A DNA stretch of 64,000 bases, from assembly GCA_039815365.1 (NCBI GenBank), contig JBCBZK010000004.1, positions 1 to 64,000 of the forward strand, in the 5' to 3' direction. The position numbers were made by a program, and so were the translations under genes. Below are positions 53,113 through 61,838 of this stretch, one piece after another; within the stretch, counting starts at the first letter, position 1, and each line of letters starts with the position of its first letter. This stretch comes from CALBPI01 sp039815365. GTDB lineage: Bacteria; Pseudomonadota; Gammaproteobacteria; Steroidobacterales; Woeseiaceae. The notes under the pieces are model-generated. The model ran no database searches. It saw only the letters and a list, made by a program, of their open reading frames with translations, and was not told the origin of the DNA.

Positions 53113-53676
53113 ATGAAGAATATTGCACTATTTGCGCGATCGCTCGTGTTGTTATGTATGGGCACGCTTTTTGTCACGGCGCATGCTCAAGAGACCGCTA
53201 CAGCACCAGAAGCGAGCGAGCCGAGTGCCGAAGCGTTGGCGGATACGATTCGTGATTTCAACGAAGCCTTCGGCGATGTTGTAGAGGGCGAAATGACGCC
53301 AGCACAGATTGCACAATTCGAGCAGATGATTGCGCCGGCGTTTGAGCCTGATCAAAATCATCGGGCGTTGTGTGCCGCCGTGTCGTATGAGGGTGTCGGC
53401 ACTGCCACTATCTATGCGATGGCACAGGCTAACCCGGCGCTCGGTGAGCAAGCCGCTGAATTGCGCGCCGAGATCCGGCCAGGCAGCCTGCGCGATTGGC
53501 TAGTGACGTTCAGCGCATCGATGATTCGTGCCCTTGGTTATGAACGCACGCGCGCTGCAACAAATAGCGAATGCTTACAGAAAAAGTACGTCTTTGCGCT
53601 GTACCCGAATGTGCCGATGTCGAGTCAGGAAATGCTGGAGCTCGAAGCGCAATGCCAGGCTAATGACAATTGCTGA
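53113..53676 (+). CDS. Secreted/periplasmic protein of unknown function
   Basis: 187 residues from the ATG at 53113, which is preceded by GAGGGA. A signal peptide (KNIALFARSLVLLCMGTLFV) with likely cleavage after AHA is followed by an Ala/Glu/Pro-rich linker and a helical domain. Five Cys after the signal include CLQKKY and a terminal AQCQANDNC, suggesting disulphides. I recognise no family. It lies between the fusion gene and a convergent membrane-protein gene. Confidence 0.75.
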   Translation: MKNIALFARSLVLLCMGTLFVTAHAQETATAPEASEPSAEALADTIRDFNEAFGDVVEGEMTPAQIAQFEQMIAPAFEPDQNHRALCAAVSYEGVGTATIYAMAQANPALGEQAAELRAEIRPGSLRDWLVTFSASMIRALGYERTRAATNSECLQKKYVFALYPNVPMSSQEMLELEAQCQANDNC

Positions 53677-53685
53677 CGCGGTCGG

Positions 53686-54171
53686 TTAATCAGGTCGGAT
53701 GCCGAAGCGCGGTCGCCAGATAGCGAGCACGACGTTCGCGGCAGACAGCCCTAGCAAGATCCATAGCGCCAGCCACTCTTTGTCGAGCAACGTGTTCAGC
53801 GTGGCTAGATCGATATTGCCGTCAATAGCATCAGTAGCGGCACGTTTCGCCGCTTGTGCTGGCGAATCAATGCTCGCAAGCGTCGCCTCAAAGATGAGTA
53901 ACCCGGTCAAGGCTTTTAACCACACCCACGGCGCGTTCATGAAGGGATAATGCACGATCATCGCCAGCAGACCGCTGATGACCACCAGAATCATCGAAGG
54001 CAAGATCAGCCACTTCGACACACCGGCAAGACTCACACGCAACGCGAAGTGTTGAGATGCTTCGCTCATCTCGGGCGCGAAGATCAACACGAGCGCGTAA
54101 GTGATGAGACCACCGGCGTAACCGATGCCTGCAATCGAGTGAATAATTTTAACGAGCTTGCGTTTCCACAT
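53686..54171 (-). CDS. DUF2269-like integral membrane protein
   Basis: 161 residues, four membrane helices (about 12-30, 52-75, 78-97, 133-152). The His in IIHSIAGIGYAGG in helix 1 and a central LRVSLAGVSKWLILPSM match the DUF2269 type, which is similar in outline to CopD and cytochrome-b-like four-helix proteins. Function unknown. Divergent from alkB across 22 bp, so one short gap serves both starts. Confidence 0.72.
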   Translation of the reverse strand: MWKRKLVKIIHSIAGIGYAGGLITYALVLIFAPEMSEASQHFALRVSLAGVSKWLILPSMILVVISGLLAMIVHYPFMNAPWVWLKALTGLLIFEATLASIDSPAQAAKRAATDAIDGNIDLATLNTLLDKEWLALWILLGLSAANVVLAIWRPRFGIRPD

Positions 54172-54193
54172 GATTGGATTCTAGCATCGCTGA

Positions 54194-54838
54194 ATGGATG
54201 ATTTGTTCCAGACAAGCAGAGCGCATGTCGAGAAAGTCGACGATGGTTTGACACTCCTGTGCGGGCGCGCGGATGGCACTGCGCTGATCAATGCGTTACC
54301 CGCGATTCTGGGCGTATCCGGTTGGCGCAATATGCAGACGCCGGGCGGTAAGACGATTGGCGTTGCCGTCACCAACTGCGGGGACGTCGGCTGGGTGTCT
54401 GATACAACCGGTTACCGTTATCAGCCAATGGATCCGGTAAGCGGCAATGCATGGCCTGCCATGCCACAGTCGTGGATAGCGCTCGCCAGCGCTGCCGCCG
54501 CTGAATGTGGCTTCGATGATTTCGTACCGAACGCCTGTCTGATCAATCGCTATCTGCCGGGCAACCGGATGACATCACATCAGGACAAGAACGAAGGTGA
54601 TTTTCGACATCCCGTGGTCACGGTCTCTACGGGGCTGCCTGCCGATTTTCTTGTGCATGGCAACCAGCGTGGCGGTTCACCGCGCGTTGTGCCCGTTTAC
54701 GATGGCGATGTCATGGTCATGGGTGGTCGCGCACGCTTGTGGTATCACGGCGTCAAGACACTGAAAGGCCCGGCGACCGAGGATCGGCCGCATCGCATCA
54801 GTCTGACCTTCCGATACGCGAGTGCGATCAGACGTTAG
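54194..54838 (+). CDS. alkB: AlkB-type DNA oxidative demethylase
   Basis: 214 residues with the Fe(II)/2-oxoglutarate dioxygenase ligands: SHQD (His129, Asp131) and YHGV (His185), and the 2-oxoglutarate/substrate Arg block HRISLTFR. The substrate loop NRYLPGNRMT and TGYRYQPMDP are as in E. coli AlkB, which repairs 1-methyladenine and 3-methylcytosine by oxidative demethylation. No ada is adjacent. Length normal. Confidence 0.95.
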   Translation: MDDLFQTSRAHVEKVDDGLTLLCGRADGTALINALPAILGVSGWRNMQTPGGKTIGVAVTNCGDVGWVSDTTGYRYQPMDPVSGNAWPAMPQSWIALASAAAAECGFDDFVPNACLINRYLPGNRMTSHQDKNEGDFRHPVVTVSTGLPADFLVHGNQRGGSPRVVPVYDGDVMVMGGRARLWYHGVKTLKGPATEDRPHRISLTFRYASAIRR

Positions 54839-54883
54839 AGACACAACGCGCGGAACAATTGCTGTCGCTAACGCGCGTGATCT

Positions 54884-55504
54884 TCAATAAGGTGCAACGT
54901 TAACCAACGTCGTCCATTCGGGTGGTGCGGATTTGTCAACGAGCGGCGCAATCGCCGCGAGCGCGGCATCTTCTGCATATAGCGCATCGCCAAAAGCGGT
55001 ACTGACCAACATTAGAAAATCGCCATCGTTAGTGGCAACAGCTAGTCGGTAGTCTTCGATCACGCCGCGCATACTCGCAATCTTCTCATAAGCATAGGCA
55101 ATCGCGGTCGCCTCTTGTGGATCAATACGGGTAAACACACCAGCAGCAAGTGCCGTGTCATACGCTGCCTTGGTGACCGGCGCCAAACCCATACCTCGGT
55201 AACCCGCATCGGGCACACGCTCACCTTTCGCCATCGCGTCTCTCGCCGCAATCAACATCGGCAGCACTTTGAGGTGGTAGGCGCGTGACGTCGAAATACG
55301 CGTGAAATTGTCGGATAGCTCTTGCAGGATGACGACGCGGCTGCGCTCAACGAACTCATCGATTTCGCTATCGTCCTGCATGTCACTGACCCACAGACCC
55401 AGAAACACGCCGAACACAATCGCGAGCATCTCCGCGACGATGAACTTCCAAGTGTGACGCCAACTAAGCGGCGATGGCTGGGACGGCGGCGATGTATCCG
55501 ACAT
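54884..55504 (-). CDS. Unknown protein with single membrane anchor
   Basis: 206 residues. A Pro/Ser-rich start is followed by one membrane helix (FIVAEMLAIVFGVFLGLWV) and an extracytoplasmic helical domain rich in Ala and charged residues, with no Cys. The block EMLAIVFGVFLGLWV followed by an acidic stretch (DMQDDSEIDEF) is the only recognisable mark, and resembles a widespread unnamed group of anchored proteins. Function cannot be assigned. It sits 49 bp downstream of dctP on the same strand. Confidence 0.7.
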   Translation of the reverse strand: MSDTSPPSQPSPLSWRHTWKFIVAEMLAIVFGVFLGLWVSDMQDDSEIDEFVERSRVVILQELSDNFTRISTSRAYHLKVLPMLIAARDAMAKGERVPDAGYRGMGLAPVTKAAYDTALAAGVFTRIDPQEATAIAYAYEKIASMRGVIEDYRLAVATNDGDFLMLVSTAFGDALYAEDAALAAIAPLVDKSAPPEWTTLVNVAPY

Positions 55505-55553
55505 ATCTCTACCTCTTCATCTAACGACTGTCGGATACAATTGCTGCACGACG

Positions 55554-56651
55554 TTAATCGCGCGACGCCAGAATGCCGCTATCCGTCGCGCGCTGAAACG
55601 GCGTCGATAGCGTTCGATAGGCGTCGAGCGACGCATAGATCTTACGCGCGTCTTCATTGCGTGCCGTAATCTCGGCAACAACCGCATTCGTGTGTTCACG
55701 CATGGCGTCCAGAACGTCATCCGGGAACGCCCGCACACTCACATCCGGATTCTCAAGCAACTGTGCAAACGCGGCAGCGTTGCGGTAGCTGTACTCTGCC
55801 AGCATGTCGCAGTTGATCGCCTGACAGCAGGCCTTCACTAACGCCTGCAAATCTTCGGGTAACGTATTCCACGCCGCCTCGTTGAATATAGCCTCCAACA
55901 TTGGCGCTGGCTCATGCCAACCAGGGTAGTAGTAATACTTCGCAACGCGCGGGAAACCGAACGTGACATCGTTATACGGGCCCACCCATTCTGTCGCATC
56001 GATGTTACCGGTCTGCATCGCTGTGAAAATTTCGCCGCCCGGCAAGGTCACCGGAATACCGCCAGCACGCCGTAACACCTCGCCTCCCAAACCTGGCATG
56101 CGCATTTTGAGATCTTTGAGATCAGCAACGGAGTTGATTTCGCGGTTGTACCAACCGCCCATCTGCGCGCCTGTATTGCCCGCCGGGAACGGCACTACGC
56201 CGAACGGTTTATAGATGTCGGTCCAAAGCTTCAGGCCATCGCCGTAGTACATCCAGCCGTTCATTTCCGCCGCATTTAGCCCGAACGGAATCGTCGCAAT
56301 AAACTGCGCCGCCTCGACCTTGGCTTTCCAGTAATACGCGCCTGAGTGACCGATCTCGGCGGTGCCTTGGGAGACGGCATCGAATACTTCAAAGGCAGGC
56401 ACCAGCTCATTCGCGGCGTAGACACGGATCTTGATCCGCCCGCCGGATGCCGTTTCAATCATCTTGGCAAGATTGGTCGCAGCACTGCCAAGACCAGGCA
56501 GATTGGGCGGCCACGTGGTGACCATCTTCCACCGAAACTGCTCTTGCTTGGCCGTGCTGGGCCCTGTATCAGACTCTTCGGCGGCGCACGCCGTCAAACC
56601 GGCTGCCAATGCGCCACCGCTTAATTGTTGTATGAATTTGCGACGCCGCAT
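55554..56651 (-). CDS. dctP: TRAP transporter solute-binding protein DctP, TakP-like
   Basis: 365 residues from the ATG at 56651. The N-terminus has a twin-Arg-like motif RRRKFIQQL and a lipobox TAC, so a Tat-exported lipoprotein is likely. The mature domain begins WKMVTTWPPNLPG and contains RIKIRVYAANELVPAFE, GQTAEIGHSG-type GTAEIGHSGAYYWKAK and the substrate-Arg region KMRMPGLGGEVLRR. The closest type I recall is TakP, an alpha-keto acid binding protein. It likely serves DctQM at 48.1-50.0 kb, although 5.5 kb apart and on the other strand. Confidence 0.9.
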   Translation of the reverse strand: MRRRKFIQQLSGGALAAGLTACAAEESDTGPSTAKQEQFRWKMVTTWPPNLPGLGSAATNLAKMIETASGGRIKIRVYAANELVPAFEVFDAVSQGTAEIGHSGAYYWKAKVEAAQFIATIPFGLNAAEMNGWMYYGDGLKLWTDIYKPFGVVPFPAGNTGAQMGGWYNREINSVADLKDLKMRMPGLGGEVLRRAGGIPVTLPGGEIFTAMQTGNIDATEWVGPYNDVTFGFPRVAKYYYYPGWHEPAPMLEAIFNEAAWNTLPEDLQALVKACCQAINCDMLAEYSYRNAAAFAQLLENPDVSVRAFPDDVLDAMREHTNAVVAEITARNEDARKIYASLDAYRTLSTPFQRATDSGILASRD

Positions 56652-56794
56652 GCTGACACTCCCCACCATTAAGAACGACGGTGATTATTCCACACGCATC
56701 GCAGCGCAGCCATCAGCTACACTCGCGCTTACGCCGCGCAACACGTTAACGAAGCAGCGGCGGACAGCGACTACCCGGAGCTTTGCGTCACACC

Positions 56795-57244
56795 ATGATT
56801 GCCCTTATTCAACGCGTTAGTCGTGCCAGTGTGACCGTCGACGGCGCTCGTATTGCCAAAATAGATGCCGGTTTACTGGTCTTACTGGGCGTTCAACGCG
56901 CGGACAATACCGCGATTTCGGAGACAATGGCGGGAAAAGTCGCTAATTATCGCGTTTTTGCGGATGATAGCGACAAAATGAATTTGTCTGTGCTTGATGT
57001 CGATGGCGCCGTTTTGATGGTCCCGCAATTTACGCTGGCAGCCGATACATCACGCGGCCGCCGCCCGAGTTTTGGCAGCGCTGCGGCGCCTGAACTGGGA
57101 AAAACCTGCTTCGACAGCTGCGTCGCAGCACTGCGAAATCTCGACTTGACCGTTGAAACCGGAGCGTTCGGCGCCAATATGCAAGTAGAGCTGGTGAATA
57201 ACGGCCCAGTCACATTCTGGCTGCAGTCTGGAGCAGCACCCTGA
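56795..57244 (+). CDS. dtd: D-aminoacyl-tRNA deacylase
   Basis: 149 residues from the ATG at 56795, opening MIALIQRVSRASVTVDG, the hallmark of Dtd. The active-site strand PQFTLAADTSRGRRPSF and the cross-subunit motif NNGPVTFWLQ are intact. Dtd frees tRNA from D-amino acids and mischarged glycine. Divergent from dctP; an alternative ATG lies four codons upstream. Confidence 0.95.
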   Translation: MIALIQRVSRASVTVDGARIAKIDAGLLVLLGVQRADNTAISETMAGKVANYRVFADDSDKMNLSVLDVDGAVLMVPQFTLAADTSRGRRPSFGSAAAPELGKTCFDSCVAALRNLDLTVETGAFGANMQVELVNNGPVTFWLQSGAAP

Positions 57245-57359
57245 CGATACCTGGCTCACAGTTTTATCATTTGGTCATATTTGTCAGGCAAACTGCCCCG
57301 CCCAAGTCGCGTATGATGTTGAGACGCATACGCAATGCACTTATAGAAGGAAGAGTATC

Positions 57360-57602
57360 GTGAGTTTTGCAGGTATCAGCGGTTGGCAGTTACTGATCAT
57401 CTTGGTGATTGTCATAGCCATTTTCGGCACCAAAAAATTCAAGAACATCGGCGGCGATGTCGGTTCAGCTATCAAGGGTTTCAAAACCGCGATGGGCGAC
57501 GGCGAAGCGAAAGCGGACGAAGCCAAAGCGATTGACGAGCGCGAAGACGCAACTTTTGAGTCTACGCCGAGCAAAGAAAGCTCCAAGACCGGCCAATCCT
57601 GA
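57360..57602 (+). CDS. tatA: Sec-independent protein translocase subunit TatA
   Basis: 80 residues: an N-terminal membrane helix (GWQLLIILVIVIAIFG), a Gly/hinge and an amphipathic helix beginning TKKFKNIGGDVGSAIKGFK, then a short acidic tail. GTG start with GGAAGAG upstream. TatA polymerises to form the passage for folded twin-Arg proteins; the nearby dctP carries such a signal. First gene of tatABC, 23 bp before tatB. A -10-like TATGAT lies about 45 bp upstream. Confidence 0.95.
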   Translation: MSFAGISGWQLLIILVIVIAIFGTKKFKNIGGDVGSAIKGFKTAMGDGEAKADEAKAIDEREDATFESTPSKESSKTGQS

Positions 57603-57625
57603 AACGTCCGCGCGACGATTGACGA

Positions 57626-58183
57626 ATGGGTTTCGGTACGCTCGAATTTGTTCTGATCTTCACGATCATGTTGGTCGTGCTTGGGCCAGAGCGCATGGCA
57701 GAAGTGGCACGCAAGATGGGCCACTTCATTGGCTATGCCAAACGCATGAGTCGCAATTTTCAGGTGCAGCTCGAGGATGAGCTGGAACTGAAAAAAATTC
57801 GTGACTCGTTGCCAACGCGCGTCGATCTGAAATCCGAGCTTGGCATTGATCAGTTGGAGCGAGACGTCAAAGAGCTGTCGCGACCGATAACGCCTACGCC
57901 TGGCACAACGGCGGCGGCAGCGGCGGCGAGCGCGAAAGAAGACGCAGCAGATGATGCTGGCGAGACAACGCCCGGCAGTTCACATGCGGATGCTGGTGAG
58001 GCTGACGCCGACGTCAACGATTCAAGTACTTCATCAGGAACAGCGGCGGCAACAGACACCACAAGCGAGCGTGCGGTCGACGCTGCTGACAACACGTCAT
58101 TAACGGACCAAGAAACATCGGACGCGATTCCGGTGCCACCTGACGCAAAAGCCGACTCACTCAAAGACACCGCGCAGCAATGA
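57626..58183 (+). CDS. tatB: Sec-independent protein translocase subunit TatB
   Basis: 185 residues: the usual TatB start MGFGTLEFVLIFTIMLVVLGPERMAE (part), with conserved Glu in the first helix, then an amphipathic helix (KMGHFIGYAKRMSRNFQVQL, part) and a long low-complexity Ala/Asp/Thr/Ser tail from residue about 90. TatB with TatC forms the signal-receptor complex. The stop overlaps the tatC ATG (ATGA). Confidence 0.93.
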   Translation: MGFGTLEFVLIFTIMLVVLGPERMAEVARKMGHFIGYAKRMSRNFQVQLEDELELKKIRDSLPTRVDLKSELGIDQLERDVKELSRPITPTPGTTAAAAAASAKEDAADDAGETTPGSSHADAGEADADVNDSSTSSGTAAATDTTSERAVDAADNTSLTDQETSDAIPVPPDAKADSLKDTAQQ

Positions 58184-58968
58184 GCATCACCGACGACGAA
58201 ACACTCGAGGAATCGAGCCTGTTAACGCACCTGCTTGAACTGCGCAGCCGCATGATGTGGGCGCTTGGTTCGATCGTAGTCGCGTTTGTGATCTTGCTTC
58301 CATTCGCACAAGAACTGTTCACGCTGGTCGCTCAGCCGCTTCAAAAAGCACTGCCGGTCGGCAACACAATGATTGCCACTGAACCTGCATCAACCATTTT
58401 TGCACCGTTCAAGCTCGCGTTTTTCGTCGCTGTGTTTATCGCGATGCCGGTCATTCTCTATCAGGTATGGTCGTTTGTGGCACCTGGCCTGTACCGTAAG
58501 GAAAAACGCTTCGCTGTGCCGCTGCTAGGCAGCAGCATTGTGCTGTTCTATCTAGGCGTCATGTTCGCCTATTTTGTGGTGTTTCCACTGATCTTCAGAT
58601 TTGTCGTCGCATTCGCACCTGAGGGTGTCGAGAACATGACAGACATCTCAAGTTATCTGTCGTTCGTCATGACACTGTTCCTCGCCTTCGGCATTGCCTT
58701 CGAAGTACCGATAGCGACGGTACTCGTCTGCTGGGCCGGCTTCACCACACCAGCCAAACTCAAACGCATTCGCGCTTACGTGTTCCTCGGCTGTTTCGTC
58801 GTGGGCATGTTCCTGACGCCACCGGACATCTTCAGCCAAACGCTACTGGCTATTCCGGTCTACGTGCTGTTTGAGGCAGGGATTGTGATGTCGACGATAT
58901 TGCTCAAGCACAAAGCAGAAGATGAGCCGGCCGAACACCAGGGCGATGGTGACGGCGAGTACGATTAA
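58180..58968 (+). CDS. tatC: Sec-independent protein translocase subunit TatC
   Basis: 262 residues with six membrane helices and the cytoplasmic N-terminus containing LLTHLLELRSRMMWAL, where the conserved Leu-Glu-Leu-Arg forms the twin-Arg binding region. The loop YQVWSFVAPGLYRKEKRF and the Glu in FGIAFEVPIATVLVCW are conserved. It ends in a charged tail. Last gene of tatABC, 9 bp from the convergent lipoprotein gene. Confidence 0.96.
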   Translation: MSITDDETLEESSLLTHLLELRSRMMWALGSIVVAFVILLPFAQELFTLVAQPLQKALPVGNTMIATEPASTIFAPFKLAFFVAVFIAMPVILYQVWSFVAPGLYRKEKRFAVPLLGSSIVLFYLGVMFAYFVVFPLIFRFVVAFAPEGVENMTDISSYLSFVMTLFLAFGIAFEVPIATVLVCWAGFTTPAKLKRIRAYVFLGCFVVGMFLTPPDIFSQTLLAIPVYVLFEAGIVMSTILLKHKAEDEPAEHQGDGDGEYD

Positions 58969-58977
58969 ACGGTCTCG

Positions 58978-59226
58978 CTAACGATTCTTGCCACGGCGAC
59001 GAATCGCGTCATGAATACTCGTCGCACCGCTATTCTCAATATCGTCGCGATCAATCACCTCAACATCACGCGGATTTTCCCGATCGCCCGATGCCGGCAA
59101 CCGCGACCCGGTCTGCGCCGCTTCAGTATCAACGCTTGATAGTTCATCCCCGTCGATAACCGGCCCATTGGCACAGCCGACAACCAACAGGCTCGTCGCA
59201 GCAATCAAATAGACTCTGTGTTTCAT
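58978..59226 (-). CDS. Small lipoprotein with TonB-plug-like C-terminal motif
   Basis: 82 residues. The signal peptide (HRVYLIAATSLLVVGC) has a lipobox VVGC. The mature part is short and acidic and ends with VEVIDRDDIENSGATSIHDAIRRR. That ending strongly resembles the first strand-helix of TonB-dependent receptor plug domains (V-I-x-x-D-I-x-x-S-G-A-x-S-x-x-D-A-I-R). No barrel follows, so it is either a stand-alone plug-like lipoprotein or a remnant. It is convergent with tatC and lies 56 bp downstream of the HerA-like gene. Confidence 0.72.
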   Translation of the reverse strand: MKHRVYLIAATSLLVVGCANGPVIDGDELSSVDTEAAQTGSRLPASGDRENPRDVEVIDRDDIENSGATSIHDAIRRRGKNR

Positions 59227-59282
59227 GTCGCTCCCTCCATTGTCTGACTATAACTGGCCTAAAGAGATTCGCCTATACGGGA

Positions 59283-61709
59283 TCACAGCGCAATCAACCG
59301 CCCCTTGCTATCGCGTTCGTAGGGCATCCATAACAAACCAACGAAGTGCACTTGGATGTCCGTGGATTTGGGCTTCACCGTAATTTCCTTGAGCGCCTCA
59401 GTTTGCGCATCGTAGGCATCATCGAGCGCGTCAACGTCCGCCTGAAAGGCGGCTTCCAGCGCCGCGAGGTCCTCGCGGACCTTAGCGGCCGTTTCTTTCG
59501 CACGAGCGACATCGCCGGCTTCTTTTCTTGCGCTGCCCGCGCTCTTCATCGCTGTGCCAATCTTGCTCGCCGATGTGGATGAAATACGTTTTCGTCCAAG
59601 CACGGCGCCAAGGATCGCGGTGCCGAATGAGATCGCGGTGTCCAGTGTCTTTTTCTTTGACTGCTCGGACTCGCGCTCGATCGCTTGTTCGGCTCGCAAC
59701 AAGCGAGCTTCGAGTGTGTTCATCTTTGACGTGTGCTTCTTGCGCAACTTAGCCACAGCAACGTCGCGTTTTTCGCTACCCGCAATTTGCAAACGCGCCC
59801 GGAAGTCACCTTCGGATTCGTCTGCGGTCGAAGTTAGCTTCAAAGCGGGCGAACGATACAGCGTGACCGTTTGTGTTTGTCGCAGCCAACGTTTGAACGC
59901 CGTTTCCCAGCTGCCGTATTTCTTCTTGTTACCCAACACATCGGGCAACACGGCATAAGCCGCGCGCGACACAGGCGGCTGCGTGTGCAAATCATCAACC
60001 GGTATCGATAACAACTCGGCGTCATCCCAATCGATCGCAACGGGACCATCATCCGGGATCACGGTTGCCACACACTCTCGCTCTTGCTCAACGTTGTAGC
60101 GGGCAGAGCTGAAGAACAATTCCGCAGCACCTACCAACGCAGGGCGATAGACAAGACTGCCGGCGTCTCCATCCAACCAGTACTCATTGATGCCGGTCGG
60201 CACTACCGGTGCTTGTGTCTCTGACGCCGCAACACGCTTGCTCGTGGTCGTATCCAGTGTTGCTGCTTTCGCCGCGCTGGCCGCCACTTTCTTCTGCGAC
60301 GCCTTGCGAGGTGCCATCAGCGTCTTGATTTGTTCGCGCGTCATCGGGCCCGCAAGATACGACATGACCCAACGTGTACCGAAGACCACCGGGTGACTTT
60401 CGTGCACGTTGTGCAAAAGGAATTTTCGCTTGCCGAGCCCTGCGAGGGTTTGCTCCATCGCCTTGCGATCAAACTGACCGGCGGCACCGGCGCCCTCGAG
60501 GCCCTCCATGACGCGCGCCTTGTCGCGCTCTGTCTGTAATCGACCAATCATCCAGGTTCCCGTATTCGACAGACCTTTGTAGTCAAGGTCGACCGGGTTC
60601 TGCGTTGATAGTGTCAGCCCGACACCGTACGCACGCGCTTGTTTGAGCAGCGTTAACAACAACGTCTTGGACGGTGGATTGGCAACGGGAGGCATATAGC
60701 CAAATATCTCGTCCATATACAGCATGGCACGCAAGCTCGATGTGCCCGGTTGCGCGCGCATCCACGAAATGAGCTGGTTGAGCAACATGCAGACGAAGAA
60801 CATGCGTTCTGAATCCGACAGATGCGCAATCGACATGATCGACACGCGTGGCTTGCCGCTCTCGGTGTATAACAGGTTATTGACGTCCAGCGCTTCGCCT
60901 TCTAACCACGCTTCGAAGCCGGGCGCCGCGAGCAGGCTGTTGAGCTGCATCGCCAGCGCCATCCGATCTTTCTCGGGATAAAACGTATCAATCGGCATCA
61001 CGCCAATCGTTGTCATCGGCGGGCGTTGAATCAGTCCGATCATTGCAGGTAAATCGAGGCTTTGATCTTGCTGCCAATGGTGGTCAAGCAGATTGGCAAT
61101 CAGGATATGCTCGCGACTGGTCACCGGATCGGCATTGATACCGAGCAACGCCAGAATACTGGTCGCTGTGATCTGGACACGTTCTCGATACAGGTCGCGA
61201 TCCTCGCGAACATCAGGGCCAGGCGCATCAAAACTCTTTAGCACGCTAATCGGCAGCCCGGCGTTTGAGCCCGGCGTGTAGACCGCCATGTCTACGCGGT
61301 CTTTCAGCGTCTTTACACGGTCAGGTTTCTGACCCCATTCGCCAATCCCTTTTTTCCACAGCGCCGCCTGACCCTCGGCAAACTGCTCGACCGTTTCACC
61401 CCGGTTGGCTGCGCTCTGCGGGTTCACCCACGGCGCAAAATCATCACCGCGAAATTTGGGGAACGTCAGCATCAGGTTCGCCAGGTCGCCTTTCGGATCG
61501 ATCGCGATCACAGGGATGTTGTCCATCGCTGCTTCCTCGATCATGCCGATACCAAGACCGGTCTTACCACTGCCCGTCATGCCGATAATGACCGCGTGTG
61601 TGTTCAGATCCTTGGAGTCATAGAGGACTAACTCATCGGTCATTTCATCGCTAGCATCATCAATGCGCTTGCCTAAGTAGAACGCGCCGAGTTTTTCGAA
61701 AGTACTCAT
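59283..61709 (-). CDS. HerA-like/DUF853-type ATPase with C-terminal coiled coil
   Basis: 808 residues from the ATG at 61709. Walker A GMTGSGKT at 43-50 after VLYDSKDLNTHAVII, then PVIAIDPKGDLANLMLTF as the acidic loop, and Walker B in AMLYMDEIFGYMPP. The hallmark STQNPVDLDYKGLSNTGTW with arginine-rich QTERDKARVMEG follows; together these are the HerA/FtsK-superfamily DNA-translocase motifs. C-terminal residues about 640-770 form a long charged helical region, probably a coiled coil, with a short hydrophobic patch. It is longer than E. coli YjgR-type DUF853 proteins (about 500). No nuclease partner is adjacent. Confidence 0.85.
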   Translation of the reverse strand: MSTFEKLGAFYLGKRIDDASDEMTDELVLYDSKDLNTHAVIIGMTGSGKTGLGIGMIEEAAMDNIPVIAIDPKGDLANLMLTFPKFRGDDFAPWVNPQSAANRGETVEQFAEGQAALWKKGIGEWGQKPDRVKTLKDRVDMAVYTPGSNAGLPISVLKSFDAPGPDVREDRDLYRERVQITATSILALLGINADPVTSREHILIANLLDHHWQQDQSLDLPAMIGLIQRPPMTTIGVMPIDTFYPEKDRMALAMQLNSLLAAPGFEAWLEGEALDVNNLLYTESGKPRVSIMSIAHLSDSERMFFVCMLLNQLISWMRAQPGTSSLRAMLYMDEIFGYMPPVANPPSKTLLLTLLKQARAYGVGLTLSTQNPVDLDYKGLSNTGTWMIGRLQTERDKARVMEGLEGAGAAGQFDRKAMEQTLAGLGKRKFLLHNVHESHPVVFGTRWVMSYLAGPMTREQIKTLMAPRKASQKKVAASAAKAATLDTTTSKRVAASETQAPVVPTGINEYWLDGDAGSLVYRPALVGAAELFFSSARYNVEQERECVATVIPDDGPVAIDWDDAELLSIPVDDLHTQPPVSRAAYAVLPDVLGNKKKYGSWETAFKRWLRQTQTVTLYRSPALKLTSTADESEGDFRARLQIAGSEKRDVAVAKLRKKHTSKMNTLEARLLRAEQAIERESEQSKKKTLDTAISFGTAILGAVLGRKRISSTSASKIGTAMKSAGSARKEAGDVARAKETAAKVREDLAALEAAFQADVDALDDAYDAQTEALKEITVKPKSTDIQVHFVGLLWMPYERDSKGRLIAL

Positions 61710-61838
61710 CAAAGATCATCCGGGTTTGCTTATCGCGCAGTGTAGCAAGTCGGTGGCACATCGACACATTGGGCGATTCAGGTTAGCTGCTTTTGAGGGG
61801 CGTGGTATCTTCGGGGTTCACACTCATTGGTGAGGACG

